DNA from: Sipunculus nudus
Taxonomy: Eukaryota > Annelida > Sipuncula > Golfingiida > Sipunculidae
Assembly: GCA_026874595.1 (NCBI GenBank)
Contig: CM049306.1
Location: 10,561,019-10,625,018 of the forward strand
DNA: 64,000 nt
Reading direction: 5' to 3'
Part shown: positions 1-10,123 of the stretch, in pieces
Position numbering within the stretch: the first letter of the stretch is position 1
Layout: every line of letters starts with the position of its first letter
Notes under the pieces: model-generated
Told to the model about the DNA's origin: nothing
What the model saw: only the letters and a program-made list of their open reading frames with translations
Database searches by the model: none
Translations under genes and position numbers: made by a program

Positions 1-170
1 AATACTATCAAAGATCCTATGTCAATTTGATTTTTGGACCAATCCATGTATCCCTTACTGAGATATTAAAGTTAACATCATTTCAGCATTATCGCCTCTG
101 TGACCTTGAAAAATGCATCAAGGTCATCCATATTCAAACTTGGCCTAGCCCTTAATAAGATGCATCTAAA
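1..170 (+). repeat. Left part of a ~325-bp tandem-repeat unit, cut by the DIRS insertion
   Basis: The first bases match the unit starts near 4567 and 4891 (TTGATTTTTGGACCAATCCA, then a GAGATATT motif). A second sub-motif, a 'tgcatcaaggtcatc' stretch followed by 'gataagatgcatc', recurs at about 4400-4460. The unit stops at about 170 where the DIRS terminus begins, and resumes at about 4314. Confidence 0.7.
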
Positions 171-225
171 CCCCCCCATTCCCTCCCTGTGAATGGTGGT
201 TTTGTTAGTAAACTGTTGTGAGCTT

Positions 226-374
226 TTCTGTATTAATGAGAATTTTCTCTGTTAAAGTTTATAAGCCAGAGTAAGCCAACCAAAAATTTTCCCTTATTGG
301 GCCTATTATCGCCCATCCCGCCTCGTTCCCGTGTATCTAGGTCACACTTCCGTTTCCTGTAATCACTTTTTTCG
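226..374 (+). repeat. DIRS inverted terminal repeat, 3' side of the element
   Basis: This is the reverse complement of about 4134-4282 with few mismatches. It shares the run from 'tctgtattaatgagaa' to 'gtaatcacttttttc'. The outer extension, 171-225, is specific to this end. Confidence 0.9.
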
Positions 375-413
375 ATGGCGGAATGAAGTGGACTGGGTGG
401 GAGCGTTGTTTGT

Positions 414-522
414 AATACAGAAAAGCTCACAACAGTTTACTAACAAAACCACCATTCACAGGGAGGGAATGGGGGGTTTTATTACGTAAACATAATTGTG
501 AGCTGTTTCCGTATTAATGAGA
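414..522 (-). repeat. DIRS internal complementary region (ICR)
   Basis: The first part, 414-479, is the reverse complement of the low-coordinate terminus (about 171-237). The second part, about 475-522, is the reverse complement of the high-coordinate terminus (about 4265-4313). The two parts meet at a GTTT shared by both ends. In DIRS elements this region is thought to template joining of the ends into a circle. Its position next to the 3' terminal repeat fits the minus-strand orientation. Confidence 0.9.
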
Positions 523-553
523 ATATAACAGATAAACCTTGGGGAGCGGATAC

Positions 554-981
554 CTACCTGGAACAACAGAAAGAGAAGAACATCATTGCTGTGATGGAGC
601 AGACAAATACCTTGCCGCCGGAACAGACATAGAAGGCGAGGACGGTCTGGAAAACTAGTACCTCACCCGCCGCAATCACAGGGCCCAAGGAATAAAGGCC
701 CGAAGCTTGAAACTGGACATCCTTGAGATAAAAGCGGGTGAAGGTTGAAGGCGACTTCCAATAGCCCTTCTTGACCAGTTGATTTGGGGAAATCCCCAAT
801 AAATGGCCCAACGATGTAGAAAGGGCTCGAATGTCATGAGCCTTGATGTGAAGCTGCTCTAAGGTTGATTGAGAAGCCGATTCATAGGCGGCGACAAAAG
901 TAGCTTTTAGCCACGCACTAACGGTGATAGGGCTAACCCCCCCCCCCCCCCCCCCCACCCCCCCCCCCCCCCACCCCCCCA

Positions 982-1013
<32 letters not shown>

Positions 1014-1600
1014 AAGAATGAGTAGCTTTAAGATAGTAACGTAAAGCACGAACAGGGCAATTGGTAGCCCCGTAACGGTACTGACCGTTAGGGAGGGCCG
1101 AAATGTGCCAAGGTGACGGAGGATCATCCAAATTTTAGTTCTTTTTATAAAAGTAAGGAGGGAAATGTAGGGTGGCCGACGAACTGTTGGCCGCAATTTG
1201 GGTAAATTTCGAATCAGCCACTAGGGCATGGAGCTCAGAGCGGCGACCGGCACATGCAAGAGCAAGGAGGAAAACCATTTTCTGAGACAAATGCAGAAGA
1301 TGTGCCAAATGCAGAGGCTCATAAGGGGGACCGGGGGGTGACGTAAGACAACGTCCAGGCGCCAGGAAGGCGCGACGTAGCGAGAGAAAATCCGTCACCA
1401 ACGGATGATGAAGGACACGATCATGACCTAGTGGAAGGAGCACAGACAGCAGGGTGGCACAAGAGCCACGAAGAGACGGTTAGGATAAATGTTTATCCTG
1501 CAGTGAAAACACGAAAAAATCCAAAATTGCCGCAAGCGACTGATCAAAAGGAGAGATTTCGTGGGCAGACGCCCAACAGGTGAAGAGACGCCACCGGGAG
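554..1600 (-). pseudogene. DIRS tyrosine recombinase, broken
   Basis: This is the element's DNA recombinase, which in related elements inserts the circular cDNA. The catalytic set is visible: Arg in a GRRSEL block at about 1243-1245, the His-x-x-Arg pair in KAHDIRALS at about 827-838, and the nucleophilic Tyr in a TRFYLKDV block at about 728-730. N-terminal core-binding sequence is recognisable upstream to about 1600. The frame changes at about 1135 and about 1430. Between the two catalytic halves, 937-1009 is an almost pure C tract (G on the coding strand) that replaces the linker of the catalytic domain. The gene is therefore not functional as written, unless the tract is an assembly artefact. 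Confidence 0.85.
937..1009 (+). repeat. 73-base poly-C tract inside the DIRS recombinase
   Basis: Seventy-three bases are all C except three A residues. On the coding strand this reads as poly-glycine-like G codons between a segment ending in ATHSL and one starting in ITVSAW. Confidence 0.95.
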
Positions 1601-1639
1601 TCATAAATGCGGTCCGAAGAACGGCAATGGGGAGCTGAG

Positions 1640-2110
1640 GCAAGGAGAGCAGCCGGACTTAAAATGCCCTGATCCTTGAGGTGTCCGAAGAGAGTACGCA
1701 TGCGCACAGAGGGCACAACTGAAATGGACGACGTGTTCAGGCGAATGATGGGAGACCATTGGAGAAGGTTCTGGAGTAAAACGAGAAACTGGGAGCGATG
1801 AGTCAGTAAGAGAGAGCGATCGGCCACATGGACAAGCCAATCATCCAGATAAGGGAGCACAGAAACGCCCTGGGAGCGGCGTTGTAAAAATCCAAGGGGC
1901 CACACTGATCCCTAACGGGAGGGCCCGGAATTGGCCCGGAAACGCGGTTCTGATAGGCGAACCAAAGAAACGGTTGAGACGATGGATGAATTGGGACGTG
2001 AAAATAGGCATCCGTAAGGTCTATTTTGAGCGCCCTATTCATCCGACAGACAATGCCGAGAACCGCATGAATATTGAATACTGAGACGAGCGCCAACCGG
2101 ACCGAACGAG
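1640..2110 (-). pseudogene. DIRS reverse transcriptase fragment
   Basis: This polymerase core would copy the element's RNA. A block reading KIDLTDAYFHVPIHP (about 1975-2025) carries the first catalytic Asp, and YLDDW at about 1836-1856 carries the catalytic Asp pair. The two blocks lie in different frames, so at least one frameshift separates them. The finger domain upstream of KIDLTDAYF is short, and the RNase H domain expected after RT is almost absent: the sequence passes into the recombinase N-terminus within about 250 bases. This is a deletion derivative. The family is assigned from the motif blocks and the neighbouring Gag-like and recombinase regions. Confidence 0.85.
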
Positions 2111-4013
2111 TCATTTCTTGGTCAAACCTCGTCTCGAGGAATGACCATAAAAAGGCTGGGAACGGCTGGTACGGCCGGAAGGACGGGTAGACTGAGCTGT
2201 GGCGCGACGAGTCGCAGCTGAGCCGCACAAGAAGGGCGAGACCGCGGGATGCAGAAGGACAGCCATGGAGCAAGAGAGGCTGAGCGGAGGCGGGCCTGTC
2301 GATTGGAACGCTCCAATGCGCGGTCAAAAAGGGGCCGCAGATGGCCGCCAAACAGAAGGGACCCGGTAAAGGGCTGAGAGTAAAACTCAGTCAATTCCGC
2401 TTGGGTGAGTTCCGGTTTCAAGTGACGTAAAGAATGAATACAGGCCAAACGGCGCAGTAAAATACAATTTTCAACAAGACGCCAAACAACCTGTTGCAGC
2501 TCAGCACAAGCATGGGCAGAAGCTTGCCAGATATCATTCAGCGTGGTCGGGTCGGGAGAGACGGCGAGTAGGCTAGTAACATCCTGCAAGTCGTTCACCA
2601 TCCCGGCCGCCTGACGGCCGAGCCCCTCCAAATCCAACGGTTGACGGTCTAAGATCGGGGCAGTGGAAGAAAATAAGGTTTTACCGTCCGCGAACGGCTG
2701 TGCGAGGCCGGACTCAAGACCCATCGGTGCTGAAGGAATAGCCAGATGATCCAGAAAAGGGATCAAACGACCAAGACAGGTAGCTCGGTACCCTCTGGAA
2801 TTCCAAAGGGTACTGGGGGACCACGAAACAGATCAACCGTGTGATCGGTGAATTCCATACACACGGCTGGTGTGGAGGAAGGCGATTGAGGGGCGGCCGG
2901 ATTCAAATAGGAACCGGCTGCTGACGCCTTGGAAGGACGAGGTTGTAAACGACGGAACTTCGGACCTTCAGGTTGCGCCTCCTGAGTGGAGGTAGCAACG
3001 AGGAAGCAGCACAGATGTGCGCGCAGGCCAAGCTTGGTGTTGCAGCCCGATCTCCAACCACTGGTAGTTTTCCAGGGCGGGATTGGCAGCGTGAGATGAC
3101 GGGGACGACTGAGAACCCTGGGAAGGGGGATCCAGGGAAACCCGTGGAGCTGGAACGACCGGAGACGGAAAAAAAATAAGCCAAGGGTCAGCTAGCAGCA
3201 GGAACCACCAGAGAAGTCACCGGAACCGGGGCCGCAGACGGCACAGCAGACGGAGACTGAAAGAAAGAGCCAGCCGGCCGGGGTACGCCGAACGGTCAAC
3301 TGTAGCAGCCGGAGTCACCGGAAGCGAGGGCGGCTAAAAAGAATGGGATGCAGGAGGGCCTGAAATATGTACCCCCGCACCAGTAAGGCCCGGGCGATCC
3401 AGCGGGACAGCCCCGGTGGGCTCGGGGGATAAGGAAGGAAGCCGGCGAGGGGCTGGGGGTGAGGACAACGGATGCGGGGAAAGCACCGGGGGAACAGGGG
3501 AGGCCACCGGACTAACGGACTCAGGTCTAGACAGATTGTCTAGATCCGACATCAGTGAAGAGCAAAACCGTGAGAGTTTATGCAAGATGGAATAAGCGGA
3601 TGGGGGTTCTGAACGGGGAGCCGCGTGAACCGGGGAAGACTTCCTCTTACGTGTAAGGGAGAGTACTGATTTTGCTGTAAAAACGACCGGGGAGGTAACA
3701 GCACAGGTGGTAATGGATGGGGAACGTAACACGGCTGTGTTGCGTTCACCCATGGTAGGCTCCCCCCCCCCCCCCCGGAGGGAACCACGGGACCAGATAA
3801 TGGGAGCGTGGACGGGGAAACCCCAACTACCAGGGAATTGGACCAATCATGAAACAAGGCCCATTTGTCAGAGGACCAAGTCTGACAATAGAAGCATGGA
3901 TCTGCCAGACCCTGGCAGGAGTCATTGTGAGAACGGCAGGGGAAACAAGTGGGGTGAGAATCCCAAGCAGGGATTAATGAACCACAAGTAGCACAATAAG
4001 AGGGGTTCTCCAT
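2111..4013 (-). pseudogene. DIRS Gag-like ORF1, frameshifted
   Basis: It starts at ATG 4013 in a strong context (CCGCCATGG). The N-terminus has a Cys/His cluster: CATC near residue 8, then DSHPTC, HNDSC and a CFYC pair. This resembles the Cys/His module of DIRS ORF1 proteins, a likely nucleic-acid-binding element. A Ser/Pro-rich linker with at least one frame change follows at about 3330-3850, beside a 15-base C tract (3762-3776). The distal half (about 2122-2766) contains a helical segment rich in Leu and Arg, including ACAELQQVVWRLVENCILLRR. The coding capacity is spread over several frames, so the copy is degraded. Confidence 0.7.
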
Positions 4014-4133
4014 GGCGGGAAGGGAAAAAGAAACACAACTTACAGTTCAGTTGGCAAACCCGACTGTACAAACCAAAACAGTGGACGAATTGTGCAGAGC
4101 ATGATTACATGTCCATCATGGCGGATGCCAGAA

Positions 4134-4282
4134 GAAAAAAGTGATTACAGGAAACGGAAGTGTGACCTAGATACACGGGAAGGAGGCGGGATGGGCGATA
4201 ATAGGCCCAATAAGGGAGAATTTTTGGTTGGCTTACTCTGGCATATAAACTTTAACAGAGAAAATTCTCATTAATACAGAAA
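4134..4282 (+). repeat. DIRS inverted terminal repeat, 5' side of the element
   Basis: This is the inverse partner of 226-374. The outer extension, 4283-4313, is AT-rich and is the part matched by the second half of the internal complementary region. Confidence 0.9.
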
Positions 4283-4313
4283 CAGCTCACAATTATGTTT
4301 ACGTAATAAAACT

Positions 4314-5520
4314 GTAGGTTTCGTGACTATACTACGAATTCTTTTTGAGTTATTGCCCTAATATCATTTTAGCATAATTGCTGCTGTGACCTTGAAAACA
4401 TGCATCAAGGTCATCTATGTCCGAACTTGACCTAGCTGTTGATAAGATGCATCAAACCTGTGGGTTTGGTGACTGACATCAAATTCTAACAAAGTTTTTG
4501 CGTTAACATCATTTCAACAAGAAAACGACACAAGGTGGCGCCACCTGTCTGCTGCAAAAGACAACACTATCCAAGATCTTCGGTCAAGTTGATTTTTGGA
4601 CCAATCCACGCATCCCTTATCGAGATATTAATGATTTTGTGTGATTTTCACCATTTATGGCAATATTCAAGGTCAAGTCCAATCTCACAGGAAAGGTCAT
4701 GACCCCAATTTATATAAACATCATCCCACAACCCATGTCTATGTATATGCATAATATGAAAGAAATCTGTCCATTAGTTTTTGACTTATAATGCTCACAG
4801 TACTGTTAAGCGGCAACGATGGGGGTATTAAACAGCACGAAAACAAGTAAAAGAATAACAAGGGGCACCACAAGTTTCTGGTACATGATAATACTATCCA
4901 AGATCTTCGGTCAAGTTGATTTTTGGACCAATCCATGCATCCCTTATTGAGATATTAATGATTTTGTGTGATTTTCACCATATATGGCAATATTCAAGGT
5001 TAAGGCCACTCTCATAGGATAGGTCATGAACCCAATTTAAATAAACATCATCCCACAACCCATGTCTATGTATATGCATAATATGAAAGAAATCTGTCCA
5101 TTAGTTTTTGACTTATAATGCTCACAGTACTGTTAAGTGGCAATTTTGGGGATATTAAAAAGGCACTAAAACAAGTAAGAATAACAGGTGGCCCCACAAG
5201 TTTCTGGAACATGACAACCCTACCCATGATCTTTGATCAACTTGATTTTGGGATCAATCCATGCAAGATTTCTTGAGATATTTAAGAATTTGTGTGATTT
5301 TCCCCAAAATTGGACCTATTTAAGGGCACGGACACTCTCCTAGTAAAGGTCATGACCTCATTTTTAAAAAGGCATGGTCCTCTCACCCATACCTATACAT
5401 ATACCAAGTTTGGTAAAGATCCATGAAATATTTTTCGAGTTATCTCGCCAACAAGATTTATATGCGGCGGCGGAACCGGTATAAAAACTTAGTATCCCCC
5501 ACTTTGTCTGGGGATACGAT
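4314..5520 (+). repeat. Tandem array of ~325-bp non-coding units ending in a hairpin
   Basis: Unit starts at about 4567, 4891 and 5218 share the 'ccaagatctt...ttgatttttggaccaatcca' block, a GAGATATTAATG-like motif and a CCCATGTCTATGTATATGCA block. One GGTGGCGCCACC palindrome lies at 4534-4545. The array ends in a GC-rich stretch and a perfect 8-bp hairpin, GTATCCCC/GGGGATAC (5492-5517). No coding potential is seen. Confidence 0.8.
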
Positions 5521-6385
5521 AATAGGTCTGAGACTTTAAATTACTTCTCTTCTTCAGAGTGACTTTTTAAAACAATATTAAAAAACAACATTAAAAAGGC
5601 TAAACAACTGCAGTTCACCCATGTTAAGTTAAACTCCACAATAATTGGTGCCATATAATGTACTGTCATATATTCACAGATTTACATCTATTCTTACAAC
5701 TGAGATAGATGCACATTTATTGCATAAATGACTTAAGATATACAGTGAAATCAGCTGTCCATAATTTTATGAGGGTTCCCCTGACATATAAAATGCTTTA
5801 AAAGCGATCTTGCCCCAGTATGTTCCTCTGAATGTGGGTTAGCCATGACAGCCTAAGAGGAGAATCCTCCATTGGATCAAAGTCATTCAGGCATCCTCCT
5901 CAACTGGACTCTAGTTTCCCCTTAAATTGTTGACAATGGGCTGCAAATGTCACCCTGTAGCCTGCCTTGAATATATGTAAACTTTTGGTGGGTAAGAAAG
6001 ATGCTATAAAGATGATACATCCTAATGAGAAATTGACCACCAGCCATTAGAGTAACATAGCATACAGTGGCTGCTGACAACAGTGAAACCTGAACCTGGA
6101 GAAACTTGCCTATTGGATATCAAGCTTAAATACTGTTAATATATTGATAAACCTTATGAACTTATTTATCCTGATTAAAATAAATGTTGATTTAATTAAA
6201 TTTACAAGGTGATTCTTAGTTTGATCCAGTTTAATCCTGTATAATCAAGATAAAACTGGACTAAACCAGATAAAAACCAGTTTTTTTTCCACTGTCCTAG
6301 ATTAAACAAGTTTTATCTGGATAAAAGCCAACCCTGACAGACTATTGTATATCATATTACACACCAGAGGTAGACATATCTATCT
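5521..6385. other. Intergenic or intronic, no gene seen
   Basis: AT-rich sequence without a convincing ORF. At about 6200-6330 there are short self-complementary stretches built on GATAAAACTGG/CCAGATAAAA, which recur weakly at about 9500-9540. Confidence 0.5.
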
Positions 6386-6393
6386 ATAAACAC

Positions 6394-8050
6394 TAGATGT
6401 GTCGGAACGACATGAATGCCCCCACCTGGGGCAAATTAGAGTTCAGGAAGTGTTGTATGGTCATAAGTAGGTCAACAAGGGCAAAATGCAAACTCGATCT
6501 GTAAAGGGTCATTATCAAGCAACACAACAAAAATCAGGCCAGTATCTGCAGGCATTGTGAAAAAAGTCCATATATGTGCATTTTTCATGAAAATATCTGT
6601 CTTTCATGAAATTTTCTATGTTCAGGATCTGTCATATGGTGAAAAATAGGTTAACTGGGACGAAACGCGAACTCGATCTGTAAGTGGTCATTATGCGCCC
6701 ACAGACCTAACATTAGGCCAGTATCTGTAAGCATTGTATTGCAAAACTAGAATATTAGCAAAAATTGATAATCATTTATAAATTTAAATTGGAGAGGTAT
6801 ATACCATGTTTCATAACAATCCACCAAATGCTTCCAGAGAAATAAGCTCCTAAGTTTTTTTCTATACTAAGCTCTGTGACCTTGGAAAGTAGGTCAAGAT
6901 CACCCATCTTTAACTTGACCAAGATTTTGTAAATATAATGCAATAGCACTGAGGAAATGAAGTTCCTGTGTTGAATACCTTTGGAGATATCCTGCACAAA
7001 AGGCCAAAATTGAAAAAATCTGATAAAATTTCATTAAAAAATCAGAAATTGCAGGTGGCACCACCAAAATTGTGCAGCACATACAGACCATCAGTCCCAA
7101 TGATCATAGTAAGTTTTGTGAAAATCCACACAATGGTTCCTGAGATATAAACTTCTGAGTGTTTTTCTATAATCAGCTCTAAAATGTAGAAAAATGGGTC
7201 AAGGTCACCCATCTTCGAACTTGACCAAGATTTTATTGATATACATCTTCACTGATGAAATAAAATTCCAACGGTGAATCCTTTTAAAGATATCCCGCTC
7301 ACAAGGTAAAAGTTAACAGACGCGGAACGGACGGACGGACGGACAGACACCGGACAGACAGATGGACAGACGGACAGCCTGGGTGACGACAACAGCCCAT
7401 CAGCCTATGAGCTGAGTGCTAAAAACGGCTGTACATGTGTATTTGTCATGAAAATTTCTATTTTTCATGAATTTTTCTAAGTTTAGGAGCCGTAAAACGG
7501 TCAAAAGTAGGTCAACCGGGACGAAACGCGAACTCGATCTGAAACTGGTCATTATCTGCCTACACACCAAAAATCAGGCCAATATCTGCAGGCATTGCCA
7601 AAAAAAGTCTGTACATGTGTATTTGTCATGAAAATTTCTATTTTTCATGAAATTTTCTAAGTTTAGGAGCCGTAAAACGGTCAAAAGTAGGTCAACTGGG
7701 ACGAAACGCGAACTCGATCTGTAACTGGTCATTATCTGCCTACACACCAAAAATCAGGCCAATATCTGCAGGCATTGCCAAAAAAAGTCTGTACATGTGT
7801 ATTTGTCATGAAAATTTCTATTTTTCATGAAACTTTCTAAGTTTAGGAGCCGTAAAACGGTCAAAAGTAGGTCAACCGGGACAAAACGCGAACTCGATCT
7901 GTAACTGGTCATTATCTGCCCACACACCAAAAATCAGGCCAATATCTGCAGGCATTGCCAAAAAGTCTGTACAACTGTTTGATTTCTGAATGACGGAATG
8001 ACAGCCATGGGTAAAACTATATGCCCCGGCCACTTTGTGGCGGGGGCATA
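6394..8050 (+). mobile_element. Hairpin-bounded non-coding repeat element, copy 1 (1657 bp)
   Basis: It is flanked exactly by ATAAACAC at 6386-6393 and 8051-8058, a likely 8-bp target-site duplication. The 5' end has two consecutive hairpins: GTGTCG-GAA-CGACAT at 6399-6413, then TGCCCC...GGGGCA at 6417-6433. The 3' end has a long hairpin from TATGCCCC to GGGGGCATA at 8020-8050. The interior contains two diverged and three well-conserved units of about 180 bp (unit starts about 7428, 7608 and 7788) around a central segment with a GGTGGCACCACC motif and a GACGGACGG stretch. It contains no ORF of note. It is a near duplicate of 18285-20124 in the same orientation. The transposon class is unknown; the ends do not match the usual hAT terminal pattern. 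Confidence 0.8.
7428..7975 (+). repeat. Three 180-bp tandem units
   Basis: Exact spacing is 180 bases (7428, 7608, 7788). Each unit carries 'tgtacatgtgtatttgtcat', a CGGGACGAAACGCGAACTCG-like block and 'aatatctgcaggcattg'. Unit-to-unit identity is very high. Confidence 0.92.
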
Positions 8051-8059
8051 ATAAACACA

Positions 8060-9204
8060 TAATAATCAATATCCTGACAGGATATATCATGAGGAAGTCA
8101 CCAGTAAATAAACACAGATAAGCAGAGGATTAATACCACTCTGTAACATATTCAACCCTTGACCTAAAATGTATGAAGGTCACCAGGTCACAAGAAGTAA
8201 TGTCAAAGACTAATTAAATCGATTCCAGATAAAAAATCCTCATTTCATTGCATGTATATATATGTCATATTGTAGAAACTTTTAACTATATTCTTATCTT
8301 TTTATATTATTTATACAGGCAACAACTATATATTCATTTATAGTGTACTTATCAGAATGTTAAAATTATCCCACCAGTCATAAATTTATTACATTAGTAT
8401 TAAGACTGCAGTAAGCTATTGGTAGGTGGGATACCATTTGGATTTTTGTCCAATCAATGGCAGAATGTGAAGTGTCAGAACTTTATTGAATAAGACAAAT
8501 CATTTAGTAACTCCCTCCCTATAATTCCTCCTCCTAAATGAACAGGAATTTTTTTAGGCATTTCTCCTTCCCAAAATCCTGGACCCCCCTGTACATATAT
8601 TATAACATCAGATTTGTTATATACATATTGTATGACACACAATCACCCATCTTATCCTTTTTTCCTGTATGAACCAGCAATTATGAAACAAACTTAACCA
8701 GCTTTGGTTAAAAGTATTTTGTTCAGGTATATTTATATTTGCTTGTTATGTGTAAGAGAAATTCTGTTTGCTTTATATGTACCAGTTGAGTGCTTTACAA
8801 AACTTGTAATAATATTAAAATAACAATAGTAATATAAATCATTCAATATTTTCAAACCTTTTTTGGTTGTGCCCATCTGTTTATTTTTATGGGTTTTAAT
8901 TTTGTATTAAACTTACTTGAGGAAAACTGGTTTTGGAATTAAATTTTTAATGCAAGCATGTCACCAGACTACCACGTGACATTTTGGCAATAAACACATA
9001 TGATGCAGGTGGTTTAAAGTGACGCATCCAGTGCCTGAGGAACATATTATTATTTTTTTGGGCCTAATATTGATACAGATTTTTATTAGTATAATTACAA
9101 AAGTAAAAAACCATCACTTGTCTAGAATATTTATTCATCAACCTCATTTAGCTGTTTATACAATTAAAATAAATAAAACAGAAGCTTCCTGTGTTGATAC
9201 TTAC
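8060..9204. other. Likely intron 3 of the SLC49A3-like gene, no further exon seen
   Basis: AT-rich sequence between exon 3 and the hairpin-bounded element. I found no continuation of the transporter's reading frame in this interval or further left in the window. Confidence 0.5.
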
Positions 9205-9421
9205 CCATGGAGGCAATCATATTAGCTGTGGCCCTCTGGTTTTGGTGAAACCACAGTCCTGCTAATTTTGTAGGTGCAAACATGAAGAAAGGCTGGGCAC
9301 AGGCAGCTATGGTCTGGCCAGCAAGAGCTAGAGGATACTTGTTCTGGGGAGTGATCATGTCGAACCCTGACATCATACGAAGAACACTCCCAACTAAGTT
9401 CACCCACGAGGCCATGACAAT
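9205..9421 (-). CDS. SLC49A3: SLC49A3 (MFSD7)-like transporter, exon 3
   Basis: This exon encodes 72 codons plus one base of a major facilitator superfamily protein of the SLC49 family, an integral membrane transporter. The acceptor is ...TTCCTCAG at 9422-9423 and the donor is GTAAGT at 9199-9204. The translation contains VNLVGSVLRMM (TM segment 3 region), LALAGQTIAACAQPF, then APTKLAGLWF and NQRATAN. The last two are the signature region of SLC49A3 after TM4, close to the vertebrate pattern PAKLAALWF...QRATAN. It enters in phase 0 from exon 2 and leaves in phase 1, so at least one more exon must follow at lower coordinates. None was recognised within the next 9 kb. The substrate of SLC49A3 is not known to me, so only the family is called. 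Confidence 0.88.
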
Positions 9422-9880
9422 CTGAGGAAAAATATACACTTTGTAAATATCATAATTAGGAAAAAATTAATGTCACAAACATACCAGTTATGAACAGAAT
9501 ATAGGACTGGTTTTAACTTGATTTAACTGGATAAAACTAAAATTTACTTGATGCACTTAAATATGTGTTCATATTTGTGCTTCAGGGAATATTGGTATAC
9601 TTTGAAGTGTGGTTCAGCACTACATACGTGAAATACTTTTACACTTACAGAAACAACATAAAACAATTCATTACAGGAAAATGTAAATTTGGAAATCAGT
9701 GGCACCATTTTCATGTAATTTTTTGGTAATCTCATCTGACCAATAGTGAGAATTGATGGTAATAACATTTAAATTATATTCTCAAATCCTTTAGAGTTTA
9801 GACTTGCATATTAATTGTGCATGCAATGCCATGCATACAATTCCTTTGCTAAAAACCCTTGTTCTGTATTTTGAACTTAC

Positions 9881-10051
9881 CCCAAGTCTCAGGCCCATAC
9901 TGTCTAGTAGCCATGTTGCAAGAATCCCCACAGGGACAGTTGCTATTGGATACACGAGAGAAAATAAGTTGACTTTGAAGCCACTGTCAGTTCCATTCAG
10001 GTGGTAGTAACTTGCTGCGTAGTCAGCTATTGGAGCAAAGGACAGCCATAA
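9881..10051 (-). CDS. SLC49A3: SLC49A3 (MFSD7)-like transporter, exon 2
   Basis: 171 bases, exactly 57 codons, phase 0 at both ends. The acceptor is TTTTTTACAG at 10052-10053 and the donor is GTAAGT at 9875-9880. It encodes LWLSFAPIADYAASYY, then an extracellular or lumenal linker with a candidate N-glycosylation site (NGT), then VNLFSLVYPIATVPVGIL and WLLDSMGLRLG. This covers the end of TM1, TM2 and the cytoplasmic loop. The opening LWLSFAP and the loop ILDSxGLR are characteristic of SLC49A3 rather than of FLVCR1/2 or DIRC2 relatives. It joins without a gap to exon 1 (…LLGLSNNM) and exon 3 (IVMASWVN…). Confidence 0.9.
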
Positions 10052-10123
10052 CTGTAAAAAAGAAACACTGGAATTAAAGCTAACAAGTACAAAGCCTTTT
10101 ACAATTAAAATTGTCATCAACAT

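Larger units (their letters stand above)
171..4313 (-). mobile_element. DIRS-type tyrosine-recombinase retrotransposon, internally deleted
   Basis: On the minus strand this reads as a Gag-like region, a reverse transcriptase fragment, then a tyrosine recombinase. That is the DIRS order, with no integrase or aspartic protease. The ends are inverted repeats (226-374 versus 4134-4282) with unequal outer extensions. An internal complementary region at 414-522 is complementary to both outer ends joined together, which is diagnostic of DIRS elements. No target duplication is seen, as expected for recombinase-mediated integration through a circle. The copy is about 4.1 kb. The 5' part of RT and most of the RNase H region appear to be missing, and several frame changes and a long poly-G tract break the reading frames, so it is almost certainly defective. 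The DIRS assignment is firm; the subfamily is not determined. Confidence 0.92.

Noticed and set aside
933-1196. Glycine-rich ORFs across the poly-C tract
   Set aside because: Poly-glycine comes from the homopolymer; they lie in or against the DIRS recombinase frame.
7428-7975. CRISPR-like array
   Set aside because: Units are 180 bp and repeated over their whole length without unique spacers, in an animal genome.
6394-8050. hAT-superfamily assignment from the 8-bp duplication
   Set aside because: Termini TAGATGTG and TATGCCCC do not match the YARNG-type hAT ends, and the second copy lacks an 8-bp duplication.
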